From Dokdonia sinensis (lineage in GTDB: Bacteria; Bacteroidota; Bacteroidia; Flavobacteriales; Flavobacteriaceae), in contig NZ_REFV01000001.1 in the NCBI RefSeq assembly GCF_003688895.1, forward strand, positions 351,503 through 415,502: DNA of 64,000 bases. Direction: 5' to 3'. Both the position numbers and the translations under genes were made by a program. Position 1 is the first letter of the stretch. The number at the start of each line of letters is the position of its first letter. A model generated the notes under the pieces. It was given only the letters and a program-made list of their open reading frames with translations. It ran no database searches and had not been told where the DNA came from. This document shows positions 45,630 through 54,880 of the stretch, in pieces.

Positions 45630-46550
45630 ATGGATGCCTTCAATCAAGTACAAGACTGGCTAGCCCAACATCCCATCGTGATGAGTATAGCAAAGTATGT
45701 GTTATGGATTGTTGCCATTCTTATAGTGGTGCAACTCATAAGACGTTATTTGAAACAAAATTTACCTAACACCGTCACTAGATATAAATCTCAAAAAGGT
45801 GTTGAAATAATAGGATATGTACTTATTATCTTTCTTTCCATAACCTATTTTACAGGTAACATTACAGATTTTACTATTGCGATAGGACTACTTTCGGCTG
45901 GCGTAGCGATCACGTTGCAGGAACTAATTTTAAGCATTGCAGGGTCACTATATATCTTTTTTGTGAAGGTGTATGCACCTGGCGACCGTATAGAGATAAA
46001 CGGCATAAAAGGAGATGTGATAGATATAGACAGTATTTACACCACGATGATGGAAATAGGAGAATGGGTAAGCTCAGATAATTATAGCGGTCGTATTGTG
46101 AAGTTGAGCAACGCCTTTGTATTTAAAGGACCTATCTATAATTTTTCTCAGGACTTTCCTTTTATTTGGGATGAGTTTAATCTTCCCATTCGATACACTT
46201 CTGATGTGGAGCTTACAAAAGAAATTATCACAGAAGTGGCACAAAAAGTACTCTCTGAATACGTAAACTTCTCAAAAAAGCATTGGAAAACCGTAGTGTC
46301 AAAATACTATATAGAAGATGCTGTGGTGGAGCCTACACTTGCAATGACACTAACTGATAACTGGATACAATTCAACCTACGCTACATTGTAGATTATAAA
46401 AAGAGACGCCTTACTAAGCACGCTCTGCAAGAACAAATTCAACAGGCAATTGAGGACACAAATGGTCTTATTACCATTGCATCTGCCACGCTGGAAGTGA
46501 TAAAAATGCCTACTACAAACATTCACGTTACGACACCGGTAAAAAAATAG
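45630..46550 (+). CDS. MscS-family mechanosensitive channel
   Basis: 306 residues: three N-terminal helices, the pore region (GLLSAGVAITLQELILSIAGSLYI), and the beta domain (GDRIEINGIKGDVIDIDSIYTTMME). Releases solutes on osmotic downshock. Confidence 0.92.
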   Translation: MDAFNQVQDWLAQHPIVMSIAKYVLWIVAILIVVQLIRRYLKQNLPNTVTRYKSQKGVEIIGYVLIIFLSITYFTGNITDFTIAIGLLSAGVAITLQELILSIAGSLYIFFVKVYAPGDRIEINGIKGDVIDIDSIYTTMMEIGEWVSSDNYSGRIVKLSNAFVFKGPIYNFSQDFPFIWDEFNLPIRYTSDVELTKEIITEVAQKVLSEYVNFSKKHWKTVVSKYYIEDAVVEPTLAMTLTDNWIQFNLRYIVDYKKRRLTKHALQEQIQQAIEDTNGLITIASATLEVIKMPTTNIHVTTPVKK

Positions 46551-46582
46551 CCACGCGTATGCGCTTTGAACTATGGCAAGTT

Positions 46583-46688
46583 CGCTTTCGCGAAAGCGAA
46601 CCCGCGAGATTCACAACCAAGAGAGCGCCAAGTGATAAAGCGAACTTGAACGCTTCACACCCAGAAGCTGAGCAATGAGGTAAAGCGC
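46583..46688 (+). repeat. Dispersed repeat element, 106 bp, palindrome at its left end
   Basis: Reverse complement of the element at 54881-54987. The palindrome-proximal 64 bp (46583-46646) match at about 60 of 64 positions by eye; the distal part is a looser second unit. It begins 33 bp after the MscS stop. Confidence 0.88.
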
Positions 46689-46704
46689 AAGAAATTATCT
46701 TATA

Positions 46705-46748
46705 CTGACAAAAATCATAGTATACCTTCCAGACCAAAATTACATTTG
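46705..46748 (+). promoter_or_regulatory. Crp/Fnr box plus -7 element of lipoprotein gene
   Basis: CTGACAAAAATCATA (46705-46719) with a perfect TACATTTG (46741-46748), 33 bp apart. This supports the start at 46767. Confidence 0.83.
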
Positions 46749-46766
46749 AGTCATAAAATTAAAACT

Positions 46767-47648
46767 ATGAAATCACTCGTAATTACCCTCGCATTACTGT
46801 CTATACTCAGCTGTAAGGAGCAAACCTCTCAAATAGTTGATCCGCTTACAGAAGAAACTACAGAAAGTATACTCGACCCAGATTCTGCAGACTCCCTCTA
46901 CTTTACCGAAACCGAAATACGGGAACTTCAGGCTAAAAGCCAGTCGCTCAAAAAAGAGGGACTCCTAGCTATAGAAGATGATATACCAACATTACAAGAG
47001 GCAGTACAATCTAAAAAAATCTTTAAGGAAGCAGACGAGTACGTGCTTGATTATACCTACCCCTACTTAAATGAAGAGATAGATGCACGATACAAAAAGT
47101 TCAATGACTATATGGCTGAGAGCTACCTCAATATTGAGCGCACAGTAAACCAGATTCTGGAAGACAAAGAATTGCTGTGCGATACTTTAAGAATACAACG
47201 TTTCCGGGATAAGCGAATTATTGATTTTAAATTACATTCTACTCATAACAACCTCATTAGCATACTCTTGTACAAAGAGAATTATTATAGCGGAATGTTG
47301 CACTCTACCTATATGTTTGACTGTTTGAACTATGATGTAAATAAGCAAGAGTTTATCACCTACAATGACTTTTTCCTAGAAGGATCAGAAAAAATGGTAT
47401 TTGATCTTATCAATCAAACTATTTATGATGACATACACTCTGGCGAGATGTACTATGATTGCTGGGAAATTTCAGATATGGATTTTAGAGCTTATAAAAA
47501 TAACTTTGTCGTAAATGGAGATAATATTGAGTTCTATTTTGACGATTGCGTGATTTGTCCTTCCTACACAGGGCAGTATAGTGTAATCATTCCCATACCA
47601 GAGATAATGCACTTGATTAAAGGATATCAACGGCCATTACTCATTTAA
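46767..47648 (+). CDS. Lipoprotein with DUF3298/RsiV-like domain
   Basis: 293 residues from the ATG at 46767; the seven-codon extension would overlap the -7 element. Lipobox LSILSC. The C-terminal part (FDLINQTIYDDI...FYFDDCVICPSYTGQYSVIIPI) is the DUF3298 pattern. Outer or periplasmic lipoprotein of unknown role, in the regulon. Confidence 0.8.
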   Translation: MKSLVITLALLSILSCKEQTSQIVDPLTEETTESILDPDSADSLYFTETEIRELQAKSQSLKKEGLLAIEDDIPTLQEAVQSKKIFKEADEYVLDYTYPYLNEEIDARYKKFNDYMAESYLNIERTVNQILEDKELLCDTLRIQRFRDKRIIDFKLHSTHNNLISILLYKENYYSGMLHSTYMFDCLNYDVNKQEFITYNDFFLEGSEKMVFDLINQTIYDDIHSGEMYYDCWEISDMDFRAYKNNFVVNGDNIEFYFDDCVICPSYTGQYSVIIPIPEIMHLIKGYQRPLLI

Positions 47649-47690
47649 AAAATGTTCTTATAATATTCTGAGAAGTTCAGCACACAAAGT

Positions 47691-47987
47691 ATGAAAAGTA
47701 GTTTTAAAAATATCATCAACTCAGACACTCCAGTCCTAGTAGATTTTTATGCCGACTGGTGTGGACCTTGCAAGATGCTCGCACCCATTTTAACCGATGT
47801 AAAAAAAGAATTGGGGGACGAGATAAAGATTATAAAAATTGATGTTGATAAGAATCAACCACTAGCGTCTCAATATCAGGTCAGAGGTGTACCTACGATG
47901 TTACTCTTTAAAAATGGTAAGCAAGTCTGGCGACAGTCTGGGGTTGTTCAGACGACCGAAATCATTAAGCAAATTAAAAACAGCTAG
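47691..47987 (+). CDS. Thioredoxin
   Basis: 98 residues, active site WCGPCK (C24, C27), cis-Pro in RGVPTM. Cytosolic disulfide reductase. One base before deoC. Confidence 0.95.
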   Translation: MKSSFKNIINSDTPVLVDFYADWCGPCKMLAPILTDVKKELGDEIKIIKIDVDKNQPLASQYQVRGVPTMLLFKNGKQVWRQSGVVQTTEIIKQIKNS

Positions 47988-48626
47988 ATGCAACTGGGAC
48001 CATACATAGAACATACCCTACTCCATCCCACAGTAACAAAAAATGCTATTAAGAAGCTATGCCGTCAGGCTATTCAATATCGTTTTTACGGAGTTTGCGT
48101 TCCAGAATGTTATGTTGCGCTTGCGCAAAATATGCTCACAGAGCATCCTATAAAAGTGATTGCGGTCGTAGGCTTTCCATTAGGAAACCAAAGTACAGTG
48201 GCCAAAGTATGCGAAGCAAAACACGCCATCCTTCTAGGTGCGAGTGAAATTGATATGGTGCTTAACATAGGCTTTCTAAAATCTGGATTATTTGACAAAA
48301 TATCTGATGAAATAGCAGAAATAAAAAAAGCTATTGGGAGCCGCTCATTAAAAGTCATCTTAGAGACTTGCTACTTATCTGATGAAGAGATAGAATTAGG
48401 CTGTAAGCTAGCCATAAAAGGCAATGCAGATTTTGTAAAAACCTCAACGGGTTTTGGTACAGCCGGGGCCACATTAGAACATATTGCGTTAATGAGGAGA
48501 GCATCTAAGGGTCTTCTTAAAATTAAAGCATCTGGTGGCATTAAAGACCGAGCTACCGCCATACAATTTATAAGCGCAGGAGCAGATAGAATAGGCACTT
48601 CAAATGGAGTCCAGTTAGTTTTATAA
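47988..48626 (+). CDS. deoC: Deoxyribose-phosphate aldolase
   Basis: 212 residues. Schiff-base K151 (FVKTSTGF), K180 (KIKASGGIKD), D89. Splits deoxyribose-5-phosphate to glyceraldehyde-3-phosphate and acetaldehyde. With deoD next door it forms a nucleoside salvage pair that feeds glycolysis. Confidence 0.95.
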   Translation: MQLGPYIEHTLLHPTVTKNAIKKLCRQAIQYRFYGVCVPECYVALAQNMLTEHPIKVIAVVGFPLGNQSTVAKVCEAKHAILLGASEIDMVLNIGFLKSGLFDKISDEIAEIKKAIGSRSLKVILETCYLSDEEIELGCKLAIKGNADFVKTSTGFGTAGATLEHIALMRRASKGLLKIKASGGIKDRATAIQFISAGADRIGTSNGVQLVL

Positions 48627-48635
48627 ATACGGACA

Positions 48636-49334
48636 ATGAGCACACATATAGAAGCAAAAAAAGGAGAGATCGCAGAAACAGTATTACTACCAGGAGACCC
48701 TATGCGAGCCAAATGGATTGCCGAAACATTTCTCGATAATCCAAGATTGTATAATGACGTACGAGGAATGCTGGGATATACAGGAACATATAATGGCCAA
48801 AGTGTCTCTGTACAAGGCACGGGAATGGGGATACCCTCTGCATTAATCTATTGTCACGAGCTTATAAACGACTACGGAGTCAAGCAGTTAATACGAGTAG
48901 GATCTGCTGGATCTTATCAAAAAGATGTCAAGTTAAGAGACATTGTGATTGCAATGGCAGCGAGCTCAACTTCTGGTATCAATAACTCAAGATTTATCAA
49001 TGCAGACTACTCTCCTACTGCAAATTATGAACTCTTTCTCAAAGCCTGTCTCTATGCTCGAGATCACCTTATTCCTATCAAAGCAGGAAACGTGCTCTCT
49101 ACAGATGAATTTTACGAAGACAATTTTGATAATTACAAGCTGTGGGCAAATTTTGGCGTGCTCTGTGTAGAAATGGAAGCCGCTGGTCTCTATACCATAG
49201 CTGCCAAGTTTAACGTAAAAGCTCTGGCCATACTTACCATATCTGATTCTCTAGTTACTAAGGAAGCTATCTCTGCAGATGATAGAGAAACAACTTTTAG
49301 GAAGATGATTGAAATCGGATTGAGTTGTATTTAG
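48636..49334 (+). CDS. deoD: Purine nucleoside phosphorylase, DeoD type
   Basis: 232 residues. LLPGDPMRAKWIAETFL start, RVGSAGSYQKDVKLRDIVIA, VEMEAAGLY and the catalytic D in ILTISDSL. Phosphorolysis of purine nucleosides. Confidence 0.95.
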   Translation: MSTHIEAKKGEIAETVLLPGDPMRAKWIAETFLDNPRLYNDVRGMLGYTGTYNGQSVSVQGTGMGIPSALIYCHELINDYGVKQLIRVGSAGSYQKDVKLRDIVIAMAASSTSGINNSRFINADYSPTANYELFLKACLYARDHLIPIKAGNVLSTDEFYEDNFDNYKLWANFGVLCVEMEAAGLYTIAAKFNVKALAILTISDSLVTKEAISADDRETTFRKMIEIGLSCI

Positions 49335-49483
49335 TAATGCTAATTTCTTCTAACGCTATTAGTATACCAGACGGGAGTGATATGACTTTTTCTAGGGGGA
49401 GAAAGGGGTGAAAGACATCACAACACTTTATCCCTATCTGGCTAACTAAGTTGGGGAACTTTCATAGGTTTAAAAGTCTATTC

Positions 49484-49527
49484 CAAAAATAGATAGCCTG
49501 GCTCATTGCTACAGCAACAATTGTTAC
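49484..49527 (-). promoter_or_regulatory. Type-2 Crp box and -7 element pointing left into the deoD-crp gap
   Basis: GCAACAATTGTTAC (49514-49527) and a perfect TATTTTTG on the minus strand (49484-49491), 33 bp apart. No gene starts to the left; transcription would run antisense into the deoD end. Confidence 0.6.
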
Positions 49528-49537
49528 ATAAGAAAAT

Positions 49538-50158
49538 TTATAAGATTTCAATGATTCCTCGTCCCAGTTTCACCCGCCCTTGTTCTTCTAATTTTTTGAG
49601 AATCCTAGAAATCACTACCCGAGAAGAGTATAAATCATCTGCGACTTGCTGGTGATTGTATTTAAGCTTAGCTGTTTTCATCACATCTGCCTTTTCTTTA
49701 ATATATCTAAGTATTCTATCCTCCTTCTTATAAAAAGCAAAGGAGTCTACAAGTTCTAACAGTGTATGTACTCGTTTTTGATATGTATTCAATACGAAGG
49801 ATTGCCAGGAAGGATATTTACCCATCCACTCTTCTGACTTTTCTTTAGGAAGAATGAGCAACTCTGTATCCAGTTGTGCTACAGAGCATACATCGCTCTT
49901 TACTCGTTTAGTCTGGTTTATTAATGTAAGAGAGCACGTCTCACCCGGTCGTATAAAATATAGCACGAGATGCCCATCGTGGTCTTCCCTTAATATTTTA
50001 AGTGCTCCGGATATCATTAGGGGCACACCAATCATATAGCTATTCTTACATACGTGATGCTCTCCTTTTTTGAGGCTTTTAAAAACCCCGAAAGAGAGCA
50101 TTTCTTCTACTAGTTTTTCTTCAAAAATAGCCTTGTATATTTTCTTGAAAGTTTCCAT
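49538..50158 (-). CDS. Crp/Fnr family transcription regulator
   Basis: 206 residues from the ATG at 50158 (METFKKIYKAIF); an upstream ATG would add 11 residues. Beta-roll, dimer helix, and HTH DDLYSSRVVISRILKKLEEQG. It shares the SRVVISR recognition helix with the Crp at 55897, so both may read GTAAC-N4-GTTAC boxes. No Fnr cysteine set. Confidence 0.9.
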   Translation of the reverse strand: METFKKIYKAIFEEKLVEEMLSFGVFKSLKKGEHHVCKNSYMIGVPLMISGALKILREDHDGHLVLYFIRPGETCSLTLINQTKRVKSDVCSVAQLDTELLILPKEKSEEWMGKYPSWQSFVLNTYQKRVHTLLELVDSFAFYKKEDRILRYIKEKADVMKTAKLKYNHQQVADDLYSSRVVISRILKKLEEQGRVKLGRGIIEIL

Positions 50159-50195
50159 AATCTTTATAGATAACAGTCGGAGTTGTTTCAATAAT

Positions 50196-50225
50196 AAGGG
50201 AGGTTTTATTTAGAAAACCTCCCTT
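50196..50225 (-). terminator. Bidirectional terminator-like hairpin after Usp
   Basis: 12-bp stem AAGGGAGGTTTT/AAAACCTCCCTT with a 6-base loop between the Usp stop (50244) and the Crp start. Confidence 0.8.
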
Positions 50226-50243
50226 TCCCAACTAAACCGAGTG

Positions 50244-51080
50244 TCACATTTTAAACGTAAACACTGGAAGTTTTGAATGATTTGCTATCGCCTCTGCTAT
50301 GCTACCATTAAAGAAATGTGATAAGCCTCTGCGACCGTGGGTGGGGATCGCTAGAGCATCTGCTCCTACTTTTGTAGCGTATTCATAAAGACCGCTCTCA
50401 ATACTATATCCATTTACTATAACAAGATCTTCCCTATGTAAAGGTGTTCCAAACTCTGCTATACTCATAAATTTTTCCATCTTATCCTCTATTTCCCTTG
50501 AGCTTCTGAAGCGGTCTGCTGGAAGATTAACATATACTAGGTCAATTTTAACCTCTAGCTCTTCAAAAAATGGTATAGCGTCTCTATAGGCTTTTACACT
50601 CTCCTCCTTAAAGTCACACGCATATAAAACTCGCTTAGGTAATGCAGTTTCCTCATTTCCTTTTACTACTAGAACAGGAACTTCAGAAGTACGTACAACT
50701 CGTTCCGTATTGGATCCCACAAATTCTTCTCTAAGACCTTTTGCTCCGTGAGAGCCCATTATGACCAAATCTACATCCTGCTCTAGTGCAAGATCATTTA
50801 TTTCTTCAAAAATCTTATAATTTTGAACAGTCTCTGTAACCGTAATGCCATTCAGGTAGGGCTTATCTAGAAACGTTTGAAATTGTTTTTCGGCAAGTTT
50901 CATATGATAAATCGCTTCTGCTACTTCTTGACTTTCATCTTTGGCAAATATGGAATCAGAAAGTCCCATCATATGCATTACTAAAATTTCTGCGTCATAC
51001 GCTTTCGCGAAAGCGGCCGCTACCTCTAGTGCATATTCAGAGTGCTTTGAAAAATCTACGGGAACTAATATCTTATTCAT
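50244..51080 (-). CDS. Double-domain universal stress protein
   Basis: 278 residues. KILVPVDFSKHSEYALEVA start, ATP loop GSHGAKGLREEFVGSNT in domain 1 and a partial loop (PTHGRRGLSHFFNGS) in domain 2. Follows the HPF gene by 10 bp in a box-driven operon. AFAKA is encoded by a palindrome copy (51000-51015). Confidence 0.93.
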   Translation of the reverse strand: MNKILVPVDFSKHSEYALEVAAAFAKAYDAEILVMHMMGLSDSIFAKDESQEVAEAIYHMKLAEKQFQTFLDKPYLNGITVTETVQNYKIFEEINDLALEQDVDLVIMGSHGAKGLREEFVGSNTERVVRTSEVPVLVVKGNEETALPKRVLYACDFKEESVKAYRDAIPFFEELEVKIDLVYVNLPADRFRSSREIEDKMEKFMSIAEFGTPLHREDLVIVNGYSIESGLYEYATKVGADALAIPTHGRRGLSHFFNGSIAEAIANHSKLPVFTFKM

Positions 51081-51090
51081 AATTATGGAT

Positions 51091-51390
51091 TTAGTGGGTT
51101 TTGAAAATTTCCTTACGCTTGCGCAATTGTCTATCCAGGTCAGAAATAGTTTCTTTCATCGCTGTTTCGAAGTGAACATCTGTGGTAGTAGCAAATAGTC
51201 GAGGTCCCGGACCGCTCAACTCAATCTCGCAAGTGCGATGCGCTGGGTCCTTTGTGTTTTCTTGTTTAAAGAAGACTTGGGCTTTTATGAGCCAAGGATA
51301 CTTCTTGATGAGTTTTTCAAGTCTTTTTCTAGTCAGGGTGTCAAGTGACGCACTCTCCTGCATTTTTACGTATTGAAATAGTATGGTCAT
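51091..51390 (-). CDS. hpf: Ribosome hibernation factor (HPF/RaiA family), short
   Basis: 99 residues: the beta-alpha fold with AQVFFKQENTKDP and ATTTDVHFETAMKETISDLDRQLRKRKE. It inactivates ribosomes in resting cells. First gene of an operon with a Usp, under a Crp/Fnr-type box. Confidence 0.87.
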   Translation of the reverse strand: MTILFQYVKMQESASLDTLTRKRLEKLIKKYPWLIKAQVFFKQENTKDPAHRTCEIELSGPGPRLFATTTDVHFETAMKETISDLDRQLRKRKEIFKTH

Positions 51391-51406
51391 ATCTCATTGT
51401 TTCTAT

Positions 51407-51450
51407 CAAAATTAGAAATAACAGCACGCCAAGACTATGACAAATATCAG
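51407..51450 (-). promoter_or_regulatory. Crp/Fnr box plus -7 element of hpf-usp
   Basis: TATGACAAATATCAG (51436-51450) with a perfect TAATTTTG (51407-51414), 33 bp apart. Confidence 0.86.
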
Positions 51451-51461
51451 CTCATAGAAAA

Positions 51462-51875
51462 TTAATGCGGTAATTTTTCTTTAATAAGTCCATAGAGAAA
51501 AGTTCCCGCAATAGCACCGATAAGTACAAGGATAATAGCACTATAACCAGCACCCAGAAGCACGTACATAGGACCGGGGCAAGCTCCAACAAGCGCCCAA
51601 CCCAAACCAAAAATAATTCCTCCTACCAGATATCTGGTAACGCTTCTTTCTTTATCGTGTAAGTTCATCTTACCTCCTCCTAAAGGTTTTAAATCTTTGC
51701 GCTTGATCACTTGGACACCAACAATTCCAATTGCGAGTGCAGATCCTATTATACCATACATATGAAAACTACCAAACTGGAACATCTCATAAATACGAAA
51801 CCACGAGGCCGCTTCAGACTTGAACATCACGAGACCAAACAATACACCAATGGCTAAATAGATTAGATATCTCAT
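51462..51875 (-). CDS. YeeE/YedE-like half transporter (DUF6691)
   Basis: 137 residues, four helices, with the VGACPGPMY motif. Works with the neighbouring YeeE protein, probably in thiosulfate or sulfur-compound uptake. The stop is 3 bp from the upstream gene. Confidence 0.85.
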   Translation of the reverse strand: MRYLIYLAIGVLFGLVMFKSEAASWFRIYEMFQFGSFHMYGIIGSALAIGIVGVQVIKRKDLKPLGGGKMNLHDKERSVTRYLVGGIIFGLGWALVGACPGPMYVLLGAGYSAIILVLIGAIAGTFLYGLIKEKLPH

Positions 51876-51878
51876 AAC

Positions 51879-52436
51879 TTAAAAAATTAAAGGAAAGATT
51901 AAGTGAACCATCGAAAGTCCTCCGATGAAGAAGCCGACAACGGCAATAAGTGAGGGTAATTGGAGATTACTTAACCCCGAAATTGCGTGACCAGAGGTAC
52001 AACCTCCTGCGTATCGCGCTCCAAAACCAACCAATACACCCCCGACTATTAATAATATGATGGTGTAAGGGTTGCTCAAAGCCTCTGTTCCAAAAATTTC
52101 TAGGGGTAGGTAGTTTTCTCCCGCGCTCTGTATGTTATATTCTTCAGAAAGTTGTTGTGCAACAGCAGGGTTAATAATTACCGTATTGTCACTCATATAA
52201 TTTGAAGCTAAAAAACCGCCAATAATTGCGCCCAATACGACCATCAGATTCCATCTGTCTGCACGCCAGTCGTACCTAAAAAACTGGGAGGTTCTTCCTG
52301 CTCCCACCGCAGCACAAACGGTACGCAGATTGGAAGACATCCCAAACTTTTTGCCCGTTGCTAGGAGCATAAACATAATAAGTGCAATCAAAGGTCCCGA
52401 GATATACCAAGGCCACGGATTTGTAATCCAGTTCAT
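51879..52436 (-). CDS. YeeE/YedE family sulfur transporter subunit
   Basis: 185 residues, five or so helices with the YAGGCTSGHAISGLSNLQL cysteine motif. First gene of the two-gene unit. A type-2 Crp box lies upstream. Confidence 0.87.
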   Translation of the reverse strand: MNWITNPWPWYISGPLIALIMFMLLATGKKFGMSSNLRTVCAAVGAGRTSQFFRYDWRADRWNLMVVLGAIIGGFLASNYMSDNTVIINPAVAQQLSEEYNIQSAGENYLPLEIFGTEALSNPYTIILLIVGGVLVGFGARYAGGCTSGHAISGLSNLQLPSLIAVVGFFIGGLSMVHLIFPLIF

Positions 52437-52448
52437 AACTTTTTTGGG

Positions 52449-52492
52449 TAAAGCTCCAACTTTATACCCTTAAAAAAGGTAACAAGAGTTAC
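52449..52492 (-). promoter_or_regulatory. Type-2 Crp box of the YeeE pair
   Basis: GTAACAAGAGTTAC (52479-52492) with GAGCTTTA (52449-52456, first base deviates) 33 bp away. Confidence 0.65.
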
Positions 52493-52620
52493 ACTGGACT
52501 AGATTATAAAAGACAGAAATATTTATAATAGCTTAGGCTCCTGCAAGGCAATTCATTAGCCAGTTTTTTTTCTAATAAAATATTGAGAAGGCAAAGAGGT
52601 GTTGTTCAGTTTCTCTCCTC

Positions 52621-53313
52621 TTAGGCTATATTAATATTAAATAAATGTCCAATGAGAGCCGTAATTCCCATAGCGAGTGTACCCCAAAACGTAATTCTTA
52701 GAACTGCTTTTAATTTTCTAGCTCCTCCAGCTCTGGCAGATACCAAACCAAGAATGGCCAAAAAGATAATGGCAAATACATATTCTATGTATTCCATATA
52801 TTTTAAAGGTGCAAGAAAGGCCACTAAGACTGGAAGAAAGCCGCCCACAGTAAATGCCACACCTGATGACAAAGCTGCCTGTAAAGGTTGTGCTTCAGTC
52901 ATTTCGGTTATACCTAGTTCATCTCTAGCGTGGGCTTCTAGTGCATTGTGAGCGGTTAATTGTATTGCTACCTCTAGCGCAGTTTCAGGGGTTAAACCTC
53001 GTTCCTCATAGATTTTAGCTAGTTCTACGAGTTCCTCTTTTGGGGTGTCAATCAGTTCTTGTTGTTCTCGTTCTAAGTCAGATTTTTCTATATCCGTTTG
53101 TGAACTTACAGAAACATATTCTCCGGCAGCCATTGAGAGTGCTCCTGCCACAAGTCCAGCAACTCCTGCGATAATTACAGGTTCTCGCGTGCTACTCGCT
53201 GCTACTACACCAATAATAATACTTGCTGTAGATAATATCCCATCGTTTGCTCCTAAAACTCCTGCACGTAACCACCCGCTTCGATTGATGTAATGCTTTT
53301 CCTTTGTATTCAT
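52621..53313 (-). CDS. VIT1/CCC1-family transporter
   Basis: 230 residues, five helices: SGWLRAGVLGANDGILSTASIIIGVVAA, AAGEYVSVSSQTDIEK and a long acidic loop. Moves iron or manganese out of the cytosol. Stands alone. Confidence 0.92.
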   Translation of the reverse strand: MNTKEKHYINRSGWLRAGVLGANDGILSTASIIIGVVAASSTREPVIIAGVAGLVAGALSMAAGEYVSVSSQTDIEKSDLEREQQELIDTPKEELVELAKIYEERGLTPETALEVAIQLTAHNALEAHARDELGITEMTEAQPLQAALSSGVAFTVGGFLPVLVAFLAPLKYMEYIEYVFAIIFLAILGLVSARAGGARKLKAVLRITFWGTLAMGITALIGHLFNINIA

Positions 53314-53339
53314 TTGTGTTGCATTAAGGGTTATGGTTA

Positions 53340-53355
53340 CGCTTTCGCGAAAGCG
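53340..53355. repeat. GCTTTCGCGAAAGC palindrome, intergenic
   Basis: Full copy 26 bp upstream of the VIT1 start. Confidence 0.95.
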
Positions 53356-53444
53356 AATTAGGAAAACTCACAAGAGATAGGATATCACAGCGTTGAAGTG
53401 ATAATTTAATTTTATTGACCTTGATCAAACACATATAAAAGCCC

Positions 53445-54863
53445 CTATTTTAGTGTTGAGGGACAAACATAGTTTGTTGTCTCAATGCCAGCTTCTTTGA
53501 TACTTTTGTAACCACCTTGAATATCCACCAGATTGTGAATTCCTCTATTTTTTAAAATAGATGCTGCAATCATACTGCGATAGCCACCCGCGCAATGCAC
53601 AAAGAAGGTCTCCTCTTCTGGAAACGCTGCTAGATGATTATTTAAATCTGACAAGGGGGTAAGCTGAGCATTCACGATGTGTTCAGAGTCATATTCTCCT
53701 GGTTTGCGTACGTCAAAAATAGGTGCATTATCTTCCATATCTTCAAGAATACCCTTGAACTGAACAGCCGTGATAGAACTCACTGTATCGTATTCTCTCG
53801 AAGCCTTTTTCCAAGCATCAAAACCTCCTTCAAGATATCCGAGTGTATTATCAAAACCTACTCGAGATAACCTTGTTATGGTTTCCTCAATCCTATCTTT
53901 ATCTGCTATTAATAATATAGGCTGCTTTACATCTTTTATTAAAGCTCCCACCCACGGTGCAAAGCCCCCATCTATACCTATGAAAATAGAGCCCGGGATA
54001 TGACCCTTGGCAAAATCACTTTGATTTCTTACGTCAAGCATCACGGCTCCTGTCTCATTTGCTATGGCTTCAAAAGCCTCTGGAGAAAGCGCATTTTCGC
54101 CTTGAGCGATTACCTTATCAATATCCTTATATCCCTCTTTATTCATCTTGACATTCATAGGAAAATAAGCTGGTGGTGGTAAAAGCCCGTCAGTCACTTC
54201 TTTTACAAATTCCTCCTTTGTCATATCTGCTCGCAAAGCATAATTCATCTCTTTTTGATGCCCTAAGGTATCTACCGTTTCTTTCATCATATTCTTACCA
54301 CAAGCACTACCGGCACCGTGCGCAGGATAAACCAACAATTTGTCGGCTAGAGGCATAATCTTCGTGCGTAAACTATCATACAAAATCCCAGCAAGGTCTT
54401 CTTGTGTCATATGGGTCGCTTTTTGAGCCAGGTCAGGACGACCTACGTCCCCTAGAAAAAGCGTGTCTCCCGTAAAAATCGCATAGTCGTTACCGTTTTT
54501 GTCTTTTAAGAGATAGGTTGTGCTTTCCATTGTATGACCCGGAGTATGCAACACTACAATGGTCAATGCTCCTAATTTGAATTCCTGACCATCTTCTGCA
54601 ATGATGGCCTTAAAATTTGGATTTGCATTGGGCCCATAGACTATGGGAGCTCCTGTCTTTTTGGAAAGCGTGACGTGTCCGCTGACAAAATCTGCGTGAA
54701 AATGGGTTTCAAAAATATATTTGATTTTTCCGCCAGCTTCTTCAGCTTTATCAATGTACGGTTGGACTTCGCGTAAGGGGTCTATTATAGCTATCTCTCC
54801 GTTACTTTCTATATAATATGCACCTTGAGATAAGCAACCTGTATAAATCTGTTCTACTTTCAT
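53445..54863 (-). CDS. MBL-fold persulfide dioxygenase-like protein with two rhodanese domains
   Basis: 472 residues. MBL domain (H54, H56, D58 in THFHADF, H63, HTPGH) for a mononuclear iron centre. Rhodanese 1 (about 255-355) lacks the catalytic Cys (LLIADKDR). Rhodanese 2 has C424 (VHCAGGYRS). Oxidises glutathione-type persulfides and transfers sulfur. Its leader carries a 107-bp repeat between the promoter and the start codon. Confidence 0.92.
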   Translation of the reverse strand: MKVEQIYTGCLSQGAYYIESNGEIAIIDPLREVQPYIDKAEEAGGKIKYIFETHFHADFVSGHVTLSKKTGAPIVYGPNANPNFKAIIAEDGQEFKLGALTIVVLHTPGHTMESTTYLLKDKNGNDYAIFTGDTLFLGDVGRPDLAQKATHMTQEDLAGILYDSLRTKIMPLADKLLVYPAHGAGSACGKNMMKETVDTLGHQKEMNYALRADMTKEEFVKEVTDGLLPPPAYFPMNVKMNKEGYKDIDKVIAQGENALSPEAFEAIANETGAVMLDVRNQSDFAKGHIPGSIFIGIDGGFAPWVGALIKDVKQPILLIADKDRIEETITRLSRVGFDNTLGYLEGGFDAWKKASREYDTVSSITAVQFKGILEDMEDNAPIFDVRKPGEYDSEHIVNAQLTPLSDLNNHLAAFPEEETFFVHCAGGYRSMIAASILKNRGIHNLVDIQGGYKSIKEAGIETTNYVCPSTLK

Positions 54864-54880
54864 AATATATTTATTTTGAG

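Noticed and set aside
53415-53428. Fnr-like sequence TTGACCTTGATCAA upstream of VIT1
   Set aside because: No TAnnTTTG hexamer lies 33 bp away on either side, unlike all accepted sites; it may be chance or serve another factor.
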